The translations under genes and the position numbers were made by a program. From an uncultured Geobacteraceae bacterium (lineage in GTDB: Bacteria; Desulfobacterota; Desulfuromonadia; Desulfuromonadales; Geopsychrobacteraceae): a stretch of 7,628 nt of DNA. The notes below the pieces were generated by a model. That model was not told where the DNA came from. It did not search any database and worked only from the letters and a program-made list of their open reading frames with translations. Below are positions 1-6,341 of this stretch, in pieces. The stretch's first letter is position 1; each line of letters starts with the position of its first letter. The stretch spans positions 1 to 7,628 of the forward strand of contig CALFFB010000066.1 in NCBI GenBank assembly GCA_937958075.1, read 5' to 3'.

Positions 1-230
1 CCGCTGCCCTGATGGTTGGGCCCGAGGAGGATGACCTGTTTCGGCACCCTGACCTGGTTCATGACCTCGCCGGCAACGGCACCGGAATACACATACCCGG
101 CGTGGGGCAGAACCACCGCAGTCACCCGGCGTCCGGCCGTGGGTGCCGGCATAAAGGTCGCGAGCATCTGCTCCAGTTGTGCTTTTTTATCCGGATAGAA
201 AAGCCCTGCGACAACTCCTTTCCTGATCAT
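1..230 (-). CDS. amrB: AmmeMemoRadiSam system protein B (MEMO family), N-terminal part
   Basis: This is the 5' end of a gene whose 3' part lies beyond the left edge; 76 complete codons are visible. The translation starts MIRKGVVAGLFYP and shows the family signatures AGxFYP (residues 8-13), PHAGYVYSG (42-50) and LGPNH (69-73). These match the N-terminal half of the MEMO1-like / AmmeMemoRadiSam system protein B family, which is related to class III extradiol dioxygenases. H43 and H73 correspond to the two conserved histidines of the MEMO metal-binding pocket; the third conserved residue, a cysteine, would lie outside the window. Full-length members are about 260-290 residues. In bacteria the gene often sits near an AMMECR1-domain gene and a radical SAM gene, neither visible here; the biochemical role is unsettled. 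The ATG at 230-228 is chosen because a consensus AGGAGG lies 6 nt upstream. It follows the TauE-like gene by 16 bp, so co-transcription is likely. Confidence 0.5.
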   Translation of the reverse strand, partial: MIRKGVVAGLFYPDKKAQLEQMLATFMPAPTAGRRVTAVVLPHAGYVYSGAVAGEVMNQVRVPKQVILLGPNHQGS

Positions 231-236
231 TGACGA

Positions 237-242
237 CCTCCT
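237..242 (-). promoter_or_regulatory. Ribosome binding site of the MEMO-family gene
   Basis: A perfect AGGAGG on the minus strand sits 6 nt before the ATG at 230-228. It fixes the start codon of a gene that would otherwise be only an open frame running off the window. It lies just after the stop codon of the upstream permease gene (249-247). Confidence 0.5.
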
Positions 243-246
243 GAGG

Positions 247-1065
247 TTACAGGTTCAGTACGATCTTCAGTCCGATAATCGCCAGCACCACCGCGAAAAT
301 ACGGATCAGCCGGGCCTGACTGGTGCGTCCGGCAAACCTGACTCCAAGCCGGGCAACACCCATGGTCAGGGGAGCAACGAGGAGCACCACCAGAAAGTTG
401 ACATAGCCCAGGGAAAAGGGAGCCGGGTGCGGCTGTTGCAACCCATGCCAGATGTACCCGAGAACTGCGGCCAGGGAAGAAACCACAATCAGCGCGCTGG
501 AATTGCCTACGGCCAGGCGCATGGGCAGATGCAGAAAAATCAGCAGCAGGGGTACGGTAATGATTCCGCCGCCGATACCGAAAAAAGCGGAAAAGGCTCC
601 ACCCACCAGACCGACCACGGCCAGCTGCCAGGAGCGAGCGCAGTCGGGACATTCCGGCGGCAGATAAGGTTGCTGATAAAACAAAAGCCTGGCACTGACA
701 ACGATAAGCATAAGGCCGAAGCATATTTTCAAAAACTCACCGGAGATAACCGCCGCCAGGGTAGAACCGAAAAAGGCGCCGACAATGCCGCCGAGGGCCA
801 GATACATCACCATAGCCCAATCGACATTCCCCCGTTTCCGATGACCCAGAGTACTGCTGACAGCGGTCGGCAGGATAATCGCCAGGCTGGTACCAAAGGC
901 GGTATGAACGACCAGCTCCGAAGGAAAACCGGCCACGGGAAACAACCACAGGAACAAGGGCACCAGAACCACACCCCCACCGATGCCCAGCAGTCCCGCC
1001 AGAAATCCGGCTATGGCACCGAACAGCAGGATCAGACCTATAACCTGGGGTGTCAGGATATCCAT
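247..1065 (-). CDS. TauE/SafE-family (DUF81) membrane permease, putative sulfite/organosulfonate or anion exporter
   Basis: A 272-residue, very hydrophobic protein with about eight predicted membrane segments arranged as two similar halves. Each half begins with the family hallmark: GIGGGVVLVPLFL near residues 27-39 and GIGGGIITVPLLL near 160-172. A polar linker with PPECPDC (about residues 136-142) separates the halves, and its CxxC pair is a visible oddity. TauE/SafE proteins are inner-membrane transporters proposed to move sulfite, sulfoacetate, taurine-related compounds or other small anions; the substrate cannot be read from this sequence. The frame stays open upstream to an ATG at 1110, but I choose the ATG at 1065-1063 because GAGGG lies 5 nt before it. 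The 15 extra residues of the longer version would also be encoded across the terminator hairpin of the tRNA. The length fits the family (about 250-270). The MEMO gene follows after 16 bp. Confidence 0.5.
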   Translation of the reverse strand: MDILTPQVIGLILLFGAIAGFLAGLLGIGGGVVLVPLFLWLFPVAGFPSELVVHTAFGTSLAIILPTAVSSTLGHRKRGNVDWAMVMYLALGGIVGAFFGSTLAAVISGEFLKICFGLMLIVVSARLLFYQQPYLPPECPDCARSWQLAVVGLVGGAFSAFFGIGGGIITVPLLLIFLHLPMRLAVGNSSALIVVSSLAAVLGYIWHGLQQPHPAPFSLGYVNFLVVLLVAPLTMGVARLGVRFAGRTSQARLIRIFAVVLAIIGLKIVLNL

Positions 1066-1069
1066 GGTT

Positions 1070-1074
1070 CCCTC
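1070..1074 (-). promoter_or_regulatory. Ribosome binding site deciding the permease start
   Basis: GAGGG on the minus strand lies 5 nt from the ATG at 1065-1063. It supports this start over the in-frame ATG at 1110, whose upstream sequence is the AT-rich trailer of the tRNA. The site begins only 4 nt after the terminator T-tract ends. Confidence 0.5.
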
Positions 1075-1078
1075 AACG

Positions 1079-1108
1079 AAAAAATGCCAACCGTAAACAA
1101 CGGCTGGC
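1079..1108 (-). terminator. Intrinsic (Rho-independent) terminator after tRNA-Cys
   Basis: On the minus strand, positions 1108-1086 form a stem of 9 bp, containing one G-U pair, closed by a 5-nt loop (GCCAGCCGT / ACGGTTGGC arms). One A and then six T residues (1084-1079) follow, which is the classic layout. It begins 15 nt past the tRNA CCA end. A run of six T on the plus strand at 1117-1122 means the same hairpin could also stop transcription in the other direction, though no rightward gene is seen approaching it. The permease start codon is only 13 nt beyond the T-tract. Confidence 0.5.
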
Positions 1109-1123
1109 ACTTTAACTTTTTTG

Positions 1124-1197
1124 TGGAGGCCCCGCCCAGATTCGAACTGGGGATAAAGGTGTTGCAGACCTCTGCCTTACCACTTGGCGACGGGGCC
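1124..1197 (-). tRNA. tRNA-Cys (anticodon GCA), CCA encoded
   Basis: The reverse complement folds as a complete cloverleaf. The acceptor stem is GGCCCCG/CGGGGCC (7 perfect pairs). The D-arm follows with GCC...GGC and the AGTGGTAA loop. The anticodon stem GAGGT/ACCTT includes one G-U pair, and its loop CTGCAAC carries anticodon GCA. A short variable region precedes a T-arm with CCCAG/CTGGG around TTCGAAT. The discriminator base is U, as expected for tRNA-Cys and required by cysteinyl-tRNA synthetase, and CCA is encoded (1126-1124). The mature length is 74 nt. An intrinsic terminator follows immediately, and a possible promoter with a consensus -35 box lies upstream at 1225-1253. Confidence 0.5.
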
Positions 1198-1224
1198 ATA
1201 AGACGCCTGCTCGGCGTGGAGATT

Positions 1225-1253
1225 GAAGTACCAAATAGGTCATGGGGTGTCAA
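1225..1253 (-). promoter_or_regulatory. Possible sigma-70-type promoter for tRNA-Cys
   Basis: On the minus strand a perfect TTGACA (1253-1248) is followed after 17 bp by TACTTC (1230-1225), which matches the -10 consensus poorly (2 of 6). A better -10-like TTCAAT (4 of 6) lies at 1227-1222, but the spacer would then be 20 bp. The location, about 30-50 nt before the tRNA 5' end, is right for a tRNA promoter. The -35 box is convincing; the -10 is not. Confidence 0.5.
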
Positions 1254-1285
1254 GGGGAAAATCCTGTCACCGGTCGATTCATCCC

Positions 1286-1316
1286 CAGCCACTTCTGCCG
1301 GGAAAAACAGTGGCTG
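1286..1316 (-). other. Hairpin in the 3' flank of the beta-propeller dehydrogenase gene
   Basis: Perfect 8-bp inverted repeat CAGCCACT / AGTGGCTG with a 15-nt loop, beginning 18 nt past the stop codon of the upstream gene (1336-1334). No T-tract follows on the minus strand; the only T-run is inside the loop. It is therefore not a canonical intrinsic terminator. It could stabilise the 3' end of the operon mRNA. Confidence 0.5.
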
Positions 1317-1333
1317 TCCGACGGGGTCGGTGC

Positions 1334-2731
1334 TTAATCGCCGCCTTTGGAACGGAACCGGTATACGGCCCGATTCTGCTCATCACTGACATAGAGGACA
1401 CCTTCATTCCCCGCGGCAACAGCAATGGGACGCCCCCGGCTTTGTCCCTGATCAAACCAGCCGAAAAGAAAATCCCGGGGTTTTGCTGCCGGACGGTGCT
1501 CCGCGAAGGGCAACAGCAGAACCCTGTAGTCGGGCGGCAGCAGACTGGTTCCCACCCCCGAGTTGACAATATACAGGGCGGTACCTTCGGCGCCTGCAGC
1601 CGCCAGATCCCGAGCGAAGGCGATACTGACCGGGCTTGATCCCGGCAGCAGGTCAACGTGACTGGGAACGGTCTGTTGACAGCGCTGGGGATTGCCCAGC
1701 CAGCGGTCGATACGCTGATCGCCGTAGCAATAGGGCCAGCCGTAATCACCGCCCTCTTCAATCAGATTCAACTCATCCGGCGGCGGCCGAACGCCGTTAT
1801 CCACCCGGCGGCTGATATCCGCACCCCACAAACGGCCGCCATCCGCGCTGACCGCCAGGCCGAGGGTGTAACGCAGGCCCCGGGCGAATTCCGTGGCCTG
1901 TCCCGATTCCGGGTTGATCCTGATGAGGGTACCGCGCCGGGCGTCCTCTTCTTCGCAGGCGTTGCATCGGGAACCAACAGACAGATACAGCTGCTGCCGG
2001 TCGTCAGCCACCAGTCCCCGCTGCCAGTGCCCCCCGTCATCGGGCAGTCCGTCAAGGACAACGCGCTCCCGGTCCACCTGCTGATCGCCAGTGGTGTCCA
2101 TGAGCTCAAGAACCCGTGAAGGCTCGGCCACATATAAGCGATCCTCTATCCAGGCCATACCAACGGGTCGATCGAGTCCGACGTGATACAGTATCGGCTG
2201 CTCGGAAAAACCGTCGCTGTCCCTGTCCTGCAGCAGGTAGATGGCACCCAGGTCAGGCAGGCTGACAAAAACCTGATCCACCCCCCGATGCCGCCGGTAA
2301 ACCATATCATGAGCCGCCCCCGGTAACACGGCAAAGAGGGTCGCATGGAGGGCGACATGGCTGCTCAACTGCGGCAGTGCGGGCAGCACGACTCCGTCGA
2401 CCAGGGGGGGCGGTTGAATTGTTACCTGATGAACCTCAGGCTTCAGTTGACGCAGGGAAGACAGGCGCGGAGAAAACTGCGGCAGAAACTGGTTGATGAG
2501 CACCAGTGAAAAGAGTGCCGTCGCCGCCAGAGCCATAACCGTCTGGCGAATGTTGACCTGCTTCAGCAACAGTCCAAGACCCGATCCCAGCAGCAGGGCC
2601 GGCAGCAACAGATAAACCGACGACCGACCATAGAGTCCGGTCACGGCAAAAGCACTGAGCCAGCCGGCACAAAGGAGAAGAAGAACTGCTGTTATGCGGA
2701 TTCGACGCGTCATAGCTAACGGCACACCCAT
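1334..2731 (-). CDS. Membrane-anchored PQQ-dependent glucose/sorbosone dehydrogenase-like beta-propeller protein
   Basis: A 465-residue protein. The N-terminus after M7 (TRRIR) is positively charged, followed by three hydrophobic helices at about residues 11-33, 38-57 and 63-83. This topology would place the C-terminal domain (about 130-462) in the periplasm. That domain resembles soluble PQQ glucose dehydrogenase / L-sorbosone dehydrogenase propellers. Visible features are GGHWQRGL (233-240, with a candidate catalytic His235), SVGSRCNACEEEDARRGT (251-268), GLRYTLGLA (285-293), PPDELNLIEEGGDYGWPYC (317-335) and a closing blade with AVAAGNEGVLYVSDEQNRAVYRF (437-459). Cysteines C256/C259 and C335/C351 recur in this subfamily and may form disulfides or bind a ligand. 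Real substrate and cofactor use are unknown; many relatives are untested. The start is uncertain: neither the ATG at 2731 nor the one at 2713 has a good ribosome binding site. It lies 38 bp behind oleD in the same orientation with no terminator between. Confidence 0.5.
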   Translation of the reverse strand: MGVPLAMTRRIRITAVLLLLCAGWLSAFAVTGLYGRSSVYLLLPALLLGSGLGLLLKQVNIRQTVMALAATALFSLVLINQFLPQFSPRLSSLRQLKPEVHQVTIQPPPLVDGVVLPALPQLSSHVALHATLFAVLPGAAHDMVYRRHRGVDQVFVSLPDLGAIYLLQDRDSDGFSEQPILYHVGLDRPVGMAWIEDRLYVAEPSRVLELMDTTGDQQVDRERVVLDGLPDDGGHWQRGLVADDRQQLYLSVGSRCNACEEEDARRGTLIRINPESGQATEFARGLRYTLGLAVSADGGRLWGADISRRVDNGVRPPPDELNLIEEGGDYGWPYCYGDQRIDRWLGNPQRCQQTVPSHVDLLPGSSPVSIAFARDLAAAGAEGTALYIVNSGVGTSLLPPDYRVLLLPFAEHRPAAKPRDFLFGWFDQGQSRGRPIAVAAGNEGVLYVSDEQNRAVYRFRSKGGD

Positions 2732-2769
2732 GTTGGAGTTTATCCAAGTCTACCACAGAACGCCGGCAT

Positions 2770-3759
2770 TTAACGCGCGGTGGCCAGCCACTGGCGCAGG
2801 CGCTTCAACCCTTCCTCGGTGGTAATCAGTGGCTGATAACCGAAATCCCGACGGGCGGCGGTCAGATCAAACCAGTGAGCGGTGGCCAGCTCCCGGGCGA
2901 CAAAGCGGGTCAGGCGCGGCTCACTCTGCAGGCCTAACCGCCGATAAACCGTTTCGAGGATGGCACCGACAGCGTAAGCCAGGCCCGAAGGGATGGATCT
3001 GCTGACAGGTGGCAGATCAGCGGCGGCAAGGATGTTGTTGACCAGCTTCCACAGGGGGATCGGTTCGTTATTGGCGATAAAATACGCCCGACCGGCCAGG
3101 GGAGAACCGCCGGTCAGCCGGTCAGCGGCCTGGACGTGGGCGATGGCGGCGTTATCGATATAGACGGCGTCGATCAGGTTCGTACCGGCGCCGATGCGCC
3201 GCAACTGGCCGGCGCGCCCCCGTTCGATAATGCGCGGCACCAGATGATTGTCCCCGGGGCCCCAGATCAGGTGCGGGCGCAGGGCAACGGTAGCAAGCTC
3301 GGTATCATTGGCGGCCAGCACCAGCTGCTCGGCCTCGGCCTTGGTTTGCGGGTAGGCGGCGTGAAAGTGCGCCGGATAGGGAACCGATTCATCGACCCCC
3401 TCCATGTCCCTGCCGTCAAACACGACGCTGGGCGAACTGGTGTAGACCAGACGCCCTACGCCCTGATCACGACAGGCGGCAATGACCTGCCGGGTACCGA
3501 TAACATTGGTCCGGTAAAAATCCCGATAATCGCCCCAGACCCCGGCCTTGGCCGCGACATGGCAGACCAGGTGGCAGCCGGCGGCGGCCTGCTGCACCAG
3601 AGCCTCATCGGCCAGATCCCCTACCAGCTGTTCGACACCGAGTTTCTCCAGCTCCGGGCAGTGATGGCGGGCCAGAGAACGCACCCGCTCCCCCCGCGCC
3701 AGAAATAATTTGACGATGGCTTTACCGAGAAAGCCGCGACCACCGGTGACCAGGATCAT
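2770..3759 (-). CDS. oleD: OleD: NAD(P)H-dependent 2-alkyl-3-ketoacid reductase of olefin biosynthesis
   Basis: A 329-residue extended short-chain dehydrogenase/reductase. The N-terminal Rossmann motif TGGRGFLG (residues 5-12) binds the nicotinamide cofactor, and GDLAD (47-51) follows where the family expects an acidic contact. VYTSSPSVVFDG (105-116) supplies the catalytic Ser region, and YPQTK (136-140) gives the Tyr/Lys pair. TSSPSVVFDG together with the DESVPYP stretch is characteristic of OleD and of the related 3-beta-hydroxysteroid dehydrogenase-like group. In the Ole pathway OleD reduces the OleA product to a 2-alkyl-3-hydroxyalkanoic acid, probably within an OleBCD assembly. The start ATG at 3759-3757 overlaps the oleC stop by ATGA, implying translational coupling. 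The length is normal for the family (about 330). Out of context it could be called a generic NAD-dependent epimerase; the neighbours settle the assignment. Confidence 0.5.
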   Translation of the reverse strand: MILVTGGRGFLGKAIVKLFLARGERVRSLARHHCPELEKLGVEQLVGDLADEALVQQAAAGCHLVCHVAAKAGVWGDYRDFYRTNVIGTRQVIAACRDQGVGRLVYTSSPSVVFDGRDMEGVDESVPYPAHFHAAYPQTKAEAEQLVLAANDTELATVALRPHLIWGPGDNHLVPRIIERGRAGQLRRIGAGTNLIDAVYIDNAAIAHVQAADRLTGGSPLAGRAYFIANNEPIPLWKLVNNILAAADLPPVSRSIPSGLAYAVGAILETVYRRLGLQSEPRLTRFVARELATAHWFDLTAARRDFGYQPLITTEEGLKRLRQWLATAR

Positions 3760-5423
3760 CGGCTGATCTGCTGCTGCGCCCAGTCGGCGAGCTTCTCACG
3801 GAAGATTTTCGCATTGTGGCGGATATCGACGGGAAAACCGGGATGGATCAGGAAAATCCTGATATCCTCCGTCAGGGTCTGCTGTTCGGCCAGTTGCCGT
3901 AATTGCGCGAGAATCGCCTTATGCTCCCGCTTCCTGACGCCTGCCTCCAGCTCGACACAGATCAGCGGACGGCGCCGGCCGTTGACATTGACCCCGACCA
4001 AGGCACTGCGGAAAACCCGGGGGTGGGTATTGAATATCCCTTCACAGGGGATAGTAAAACAGGTCTCATCGGCCGTCACAACCCGGTGGGATTTGCGTCC
4101 GCAGAACCATAATCGTCCCTGATCATCACGATAGCCGACATCCCCCATGCGGTGATACAGAGCACCGCTTTTGGGATCGACAAGTTTGGCATGGCGGGTT
4201 GATTCGGGCCGGTTGAAGTAGCTGCGGGTCACCTGTTCACCGCTGACAATAATTTCGCCGATACAACCATCCGGCACCAGCAGTTCGGCACTCAGCTTGT
4301 CGATGGGGGTATCGGTAATCCTGATGATGCCAACCTTCAGACCGGCGACCGGTCTGCCGATACAGACCCCCCTGCCCTGCTCCGTCAACCGCCGCGTCTG
4401 GTGGATGATCTCACCGCTGTCAATGGTACTGACCGGCAGCGCCTCCGTTGCCCCGTAGGGCGTATGGATAGAGGCGTCGTCGCCGAGAAGTCTGGCGAAC
4501 CGTTCCAGGGTAACGGCCGCCACCGGCGCACCGGCGGAGATCACCCGTTTCAGGGTCGTCAGCCTGACCCGTCTGTCCAGGCCGTAGTCCGCCACCCGCC
4601 GCAGCAGGGCCGGCGAACCGAACATGGTGGTCACTCCGAACCGTTCTATTGCCGCAATAATGCGCGGTGGATCCACCTTGCCGGGCCGGGTGAAGTCCAT
4701 CTGCGGCAGCACCGACGTCATCCCCAGGGCCGGAGCAAAAAGGGCAAACAGCGGAAATGTCGGCAGGTCCACCTCTCCGGGTCTGATGCCGTATATCTCC
4801 TCCAGGGATCTGACCTGGGCCAGAAAGTTGCCATGGGTATAGACCACCCCCTTGGGCACACCGGTGCTGCCACTGGTAAAGAGAATCGCTGCCGTTTCGT
4901 CAGGATCAGGAACAACCGGCACGAATTGACCCTGGGCAGAAACCTTTGCCAGGGCCCCTTTAAGGGACAGTTCATCGAACCAGAGCCTGCGTCCGGTCGT
5001 CACCCGGACGGACAGGGAGGTGCGCGCCCAACGGAAAAGATGCCGGGCCAGATGGGCCCTGGTCATGCCGATAAAGACCTGGGGCTGTGCCTCTTCAAGG
5101 CAGGCTTTCAGGTTTCTGATGCCCATGCCGGGGTCGATGAGCACCGGCACCGAACCCACCTTGAACAGGGCAAAAGTCAGCGCGAAAAAGTCAATGCCCG
5201 GTTTCACCATCACCACCGTTCGCATGCCGCGTTCAATCCCGGCGGCCGTGAAGGCGACCGCCAGCCGGTTGCTCAGTTGCTCAAGCTGCGCAAAGGTATA
5301 GCTCTGGTACCTCTGACCCGGCGCGAAGCGACCGCAGGGGCAGTGCACGGCAATGCTCTCCGGCTGACGCTCAGCCATATCCGGCAGATATGCGGCGATA
5401 TTGGCGAAACGATGCAGGGTCAT
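3756..5423 (-). CDS. oleC: OleC: ATP-dependent beta-lactone synthetase of olefin biosynthesis
   Basis: A 555-residue member of the acyl-adenylate-forming (ANL) superfamily. Visible motifs are the phosphate-binding loop LFTSGSTGVPKG (181-192), YGATEALP (323-330), the adenosine-binding GD (427-428) before the hinge, GRKSHRV (442-448), and a C-terminal lysine in RHNAKI (K539). OleC activates the 2-alkyl-3-hydroxy acid with ATP and closes it to a cis-beta-lactone, rather than making a CoA thioester. The YGATEALP signature and the 555-residue length are typical of OleC. No OleB domain is fused to it, unlike the oleBC fusions of some actinobacteria. The gene begins 6 bp after the oleB stop with no strong ribosome binding site, so coupling to oleB translation is likely. 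It overlaps oleD by 4 bp. An antisense open frame of 718 codons crosses this gene and oleB and is regarded as a composition artefact. Confidence 0.5.
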   Translation of the reverse strand: MTLHRFANIAAYLPDMAERQPESIAVHCPCGRFAPGQRYQSYTFAQLEQLSNRLAVAFTAAGIERGMRTVVMVKPGIDFFALTFALFKVGSVPVLIDPGMGIRNLKACLEEAQPQVFIGMTRAHLARHLFRWARTSLSVRVTTGRRLWFDELSLKGALAKVSAQGQFVPVVPDPDETAAILFTSGSTGVPKGVVYTHGNFLAQVRSLEEIYGIRPGEVDLPTFPLFALFAPALGMTSVLPQMDFTRPGKVDPPRIIAAIERFGVTTMFGSPALLRRVADYGLDRRVRLTTLKRVISAGAPVAAVTLERFARLLGDDASIHTPYGATEALPVSTIDSGEIIHQTRRLTEQGRGVCIGRPVAGLKVGIIRITDTPIDKLSAELLVPDGCIGEIIVSGEQVTRSYFNRPESTRHAKLVDPKSGALYHRMGDVGYRDDQGRLWFCGRKSHRVVTADETCFTIPCEGIFNTHPRVFRSALVGVNVNGRRRPLICVELEAGVRKREHKAILAQLRQLAEQQTLTEDIRIFLIHPGFPVDIRHNAKIFREKLADWAQQQISR

Positions 5424-5429
5424 AAACGA

Positions 5430-6341
5430 TTACAGGGACGAAGACAGAGGATGATTGCGCAAAAAATCCCGGACGATGGGGATAATCTCCTCGGTCGCGT
5501 CTTCGAGAATGTAGTGGCCGCAATCAGCAAAACGATGGATCTCGGCCTGGGGAAGGTGCTCCTGCCATTGTCGCAGAAAATGGTCATCAAAGACAAAATC
5601 CTTCTCCCCCCAGCAGATACACGCCGGGGTTTGCCTGAACTGAGCCAGACCCTGTTCAACCTCCGTGACCAGCTCATAGCTGGCGTCACCCGGTTGCAGG
5701 GGAATATCCTGGACAAAACGCAAGGTCGCGATCCGATGCTGCCAGTTGTCGTAGGGACTGCAGTAGAGCTCACGAATTTCCGCCGGCATGGGATTTCGCT
5801 GACACCCTACCCTGGCGGCGACTCTGGCAAAGAGGTTGAACCCCTGAACCAGAAAGGCGCCGAACCGGGTGTCGCGGCAGACTTTCAAGGCCAGAGGCAG
5901 TTTCTTGGTGGCCGGCAGACGAAAAGCCGCCGTATTAAACAGGACAATGCGCCCGACCCGCTGCGGATGCCGGTTGGCCCAGGCCATACCGATCATCCCT
6001 CCCCAGTCGTGCAGCACCAGGGTCACCTTGTCCGGCAGGTTCAGATGCTCAATCAGACGCTCCAGGTCATCGACCCGCTGCTTGAGCTGGTAGGAGTAGA
6101 GGGAGTCAGCCGGCTTCATGGACAGGCCGCAGCCGATATGATCCGGCACAATCACCCGGTAATACTTGCTCAGTTGCCGGGCCAGATTGCGGTAGTAAAA
6201 GGACCAGGTCGGGTTGCCGTGGACCATGATCACCGGCTCGCCGCTGCCTTCGTCGAGATAATGATAGGCCAGGCCGTTGAGATCGAGAAAGTGGCTTTTA
6301 AAGGGATATTTAGCCTTGAACAAAGGAGAGTCAATTACCAT
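5430..6341 (-). CDS. oleB: OleB: beta-lactone decarboxylase (alpha/beta hydrolase, haloalkane dehalogenase-like)
   Basis: A 303-residue alpha/beta hydrolase related to haloalkane dehalogenases. HGNPTWSF (41-48) forms the oxyanion region. The nucleophile elbow is LHDWGG with Asp112. WGEKD (244-248) and CGHYILED (274-281, His276) supply the acid and histidine of the triad. Having Asp rather than Ser as nucleophile separates it from esterases and fits OleB, which opens the beta-lactone made by OleC through an acyl-enzyme and releases CO2 and a cis-alkene. The start ATG at 6341-6339 lies inside the last codons of oleA: the genes overlap by 7 bp (ATGGTAA), with no recognisable ribosome binding site, which points to translational coupling. 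The stop is 6 bp before oleC. Without the neighbours it would probably be annotated as a haloalkane dehalogenase, which I think would be wrong here. Confidence 0.5.
   Translation of the reverse strand: MVIDSPLFKAKYPFKSHFLDLNGLAYHYLDEGSGEPVIMVHGNPTWSFYYRNLARQLSKYYRVIVPDHIGCGLSMKPADSLYSYQLKQRVDDLERLIEHLNLPDKVTLVLHDWGGMIGMAWANRHPQRVGRIVLFNTAAFRLPATKKLPLALKVCRDTRFGAFLVQGFNLFARVAARVGCQRNPMPAEIRELYCSPYDNWQHRIATLRFVQDIPLQPGDASYELVTEVEQGLAQFRQTPACICWGEKDFVFDDHFLRQWQEHLPQAEIHRFADCGHYILEDATEEIIPIVRDFLRNHPLSSSL

Noticed and set aside
1066..1110. N-terminal extension of the permease to an ATG at 1110
   Set aside because: It would be encoded by the terminator hairpin and T-tract and lacks a ribosome binding site, whereas GAGGG is correctly placed for the ATG at 1065.
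427..1389. A 320-codon plus-strand frame over the permease, tRNA and flank
   Set aside because: It runs through the tRNA-Cys gene and the terminator, has low-complexity Gln/Gly/His composition and lies opposite a clear membrane protein gene.
5430..6341. Annotation of the alpha/beta hydrolase as a haloalkane dehalogenase
   Set aside because: The fold and Asp nucleophile are shared, but the gene is embedded between oleA and oleC with overlapping ends, which fits OleB.
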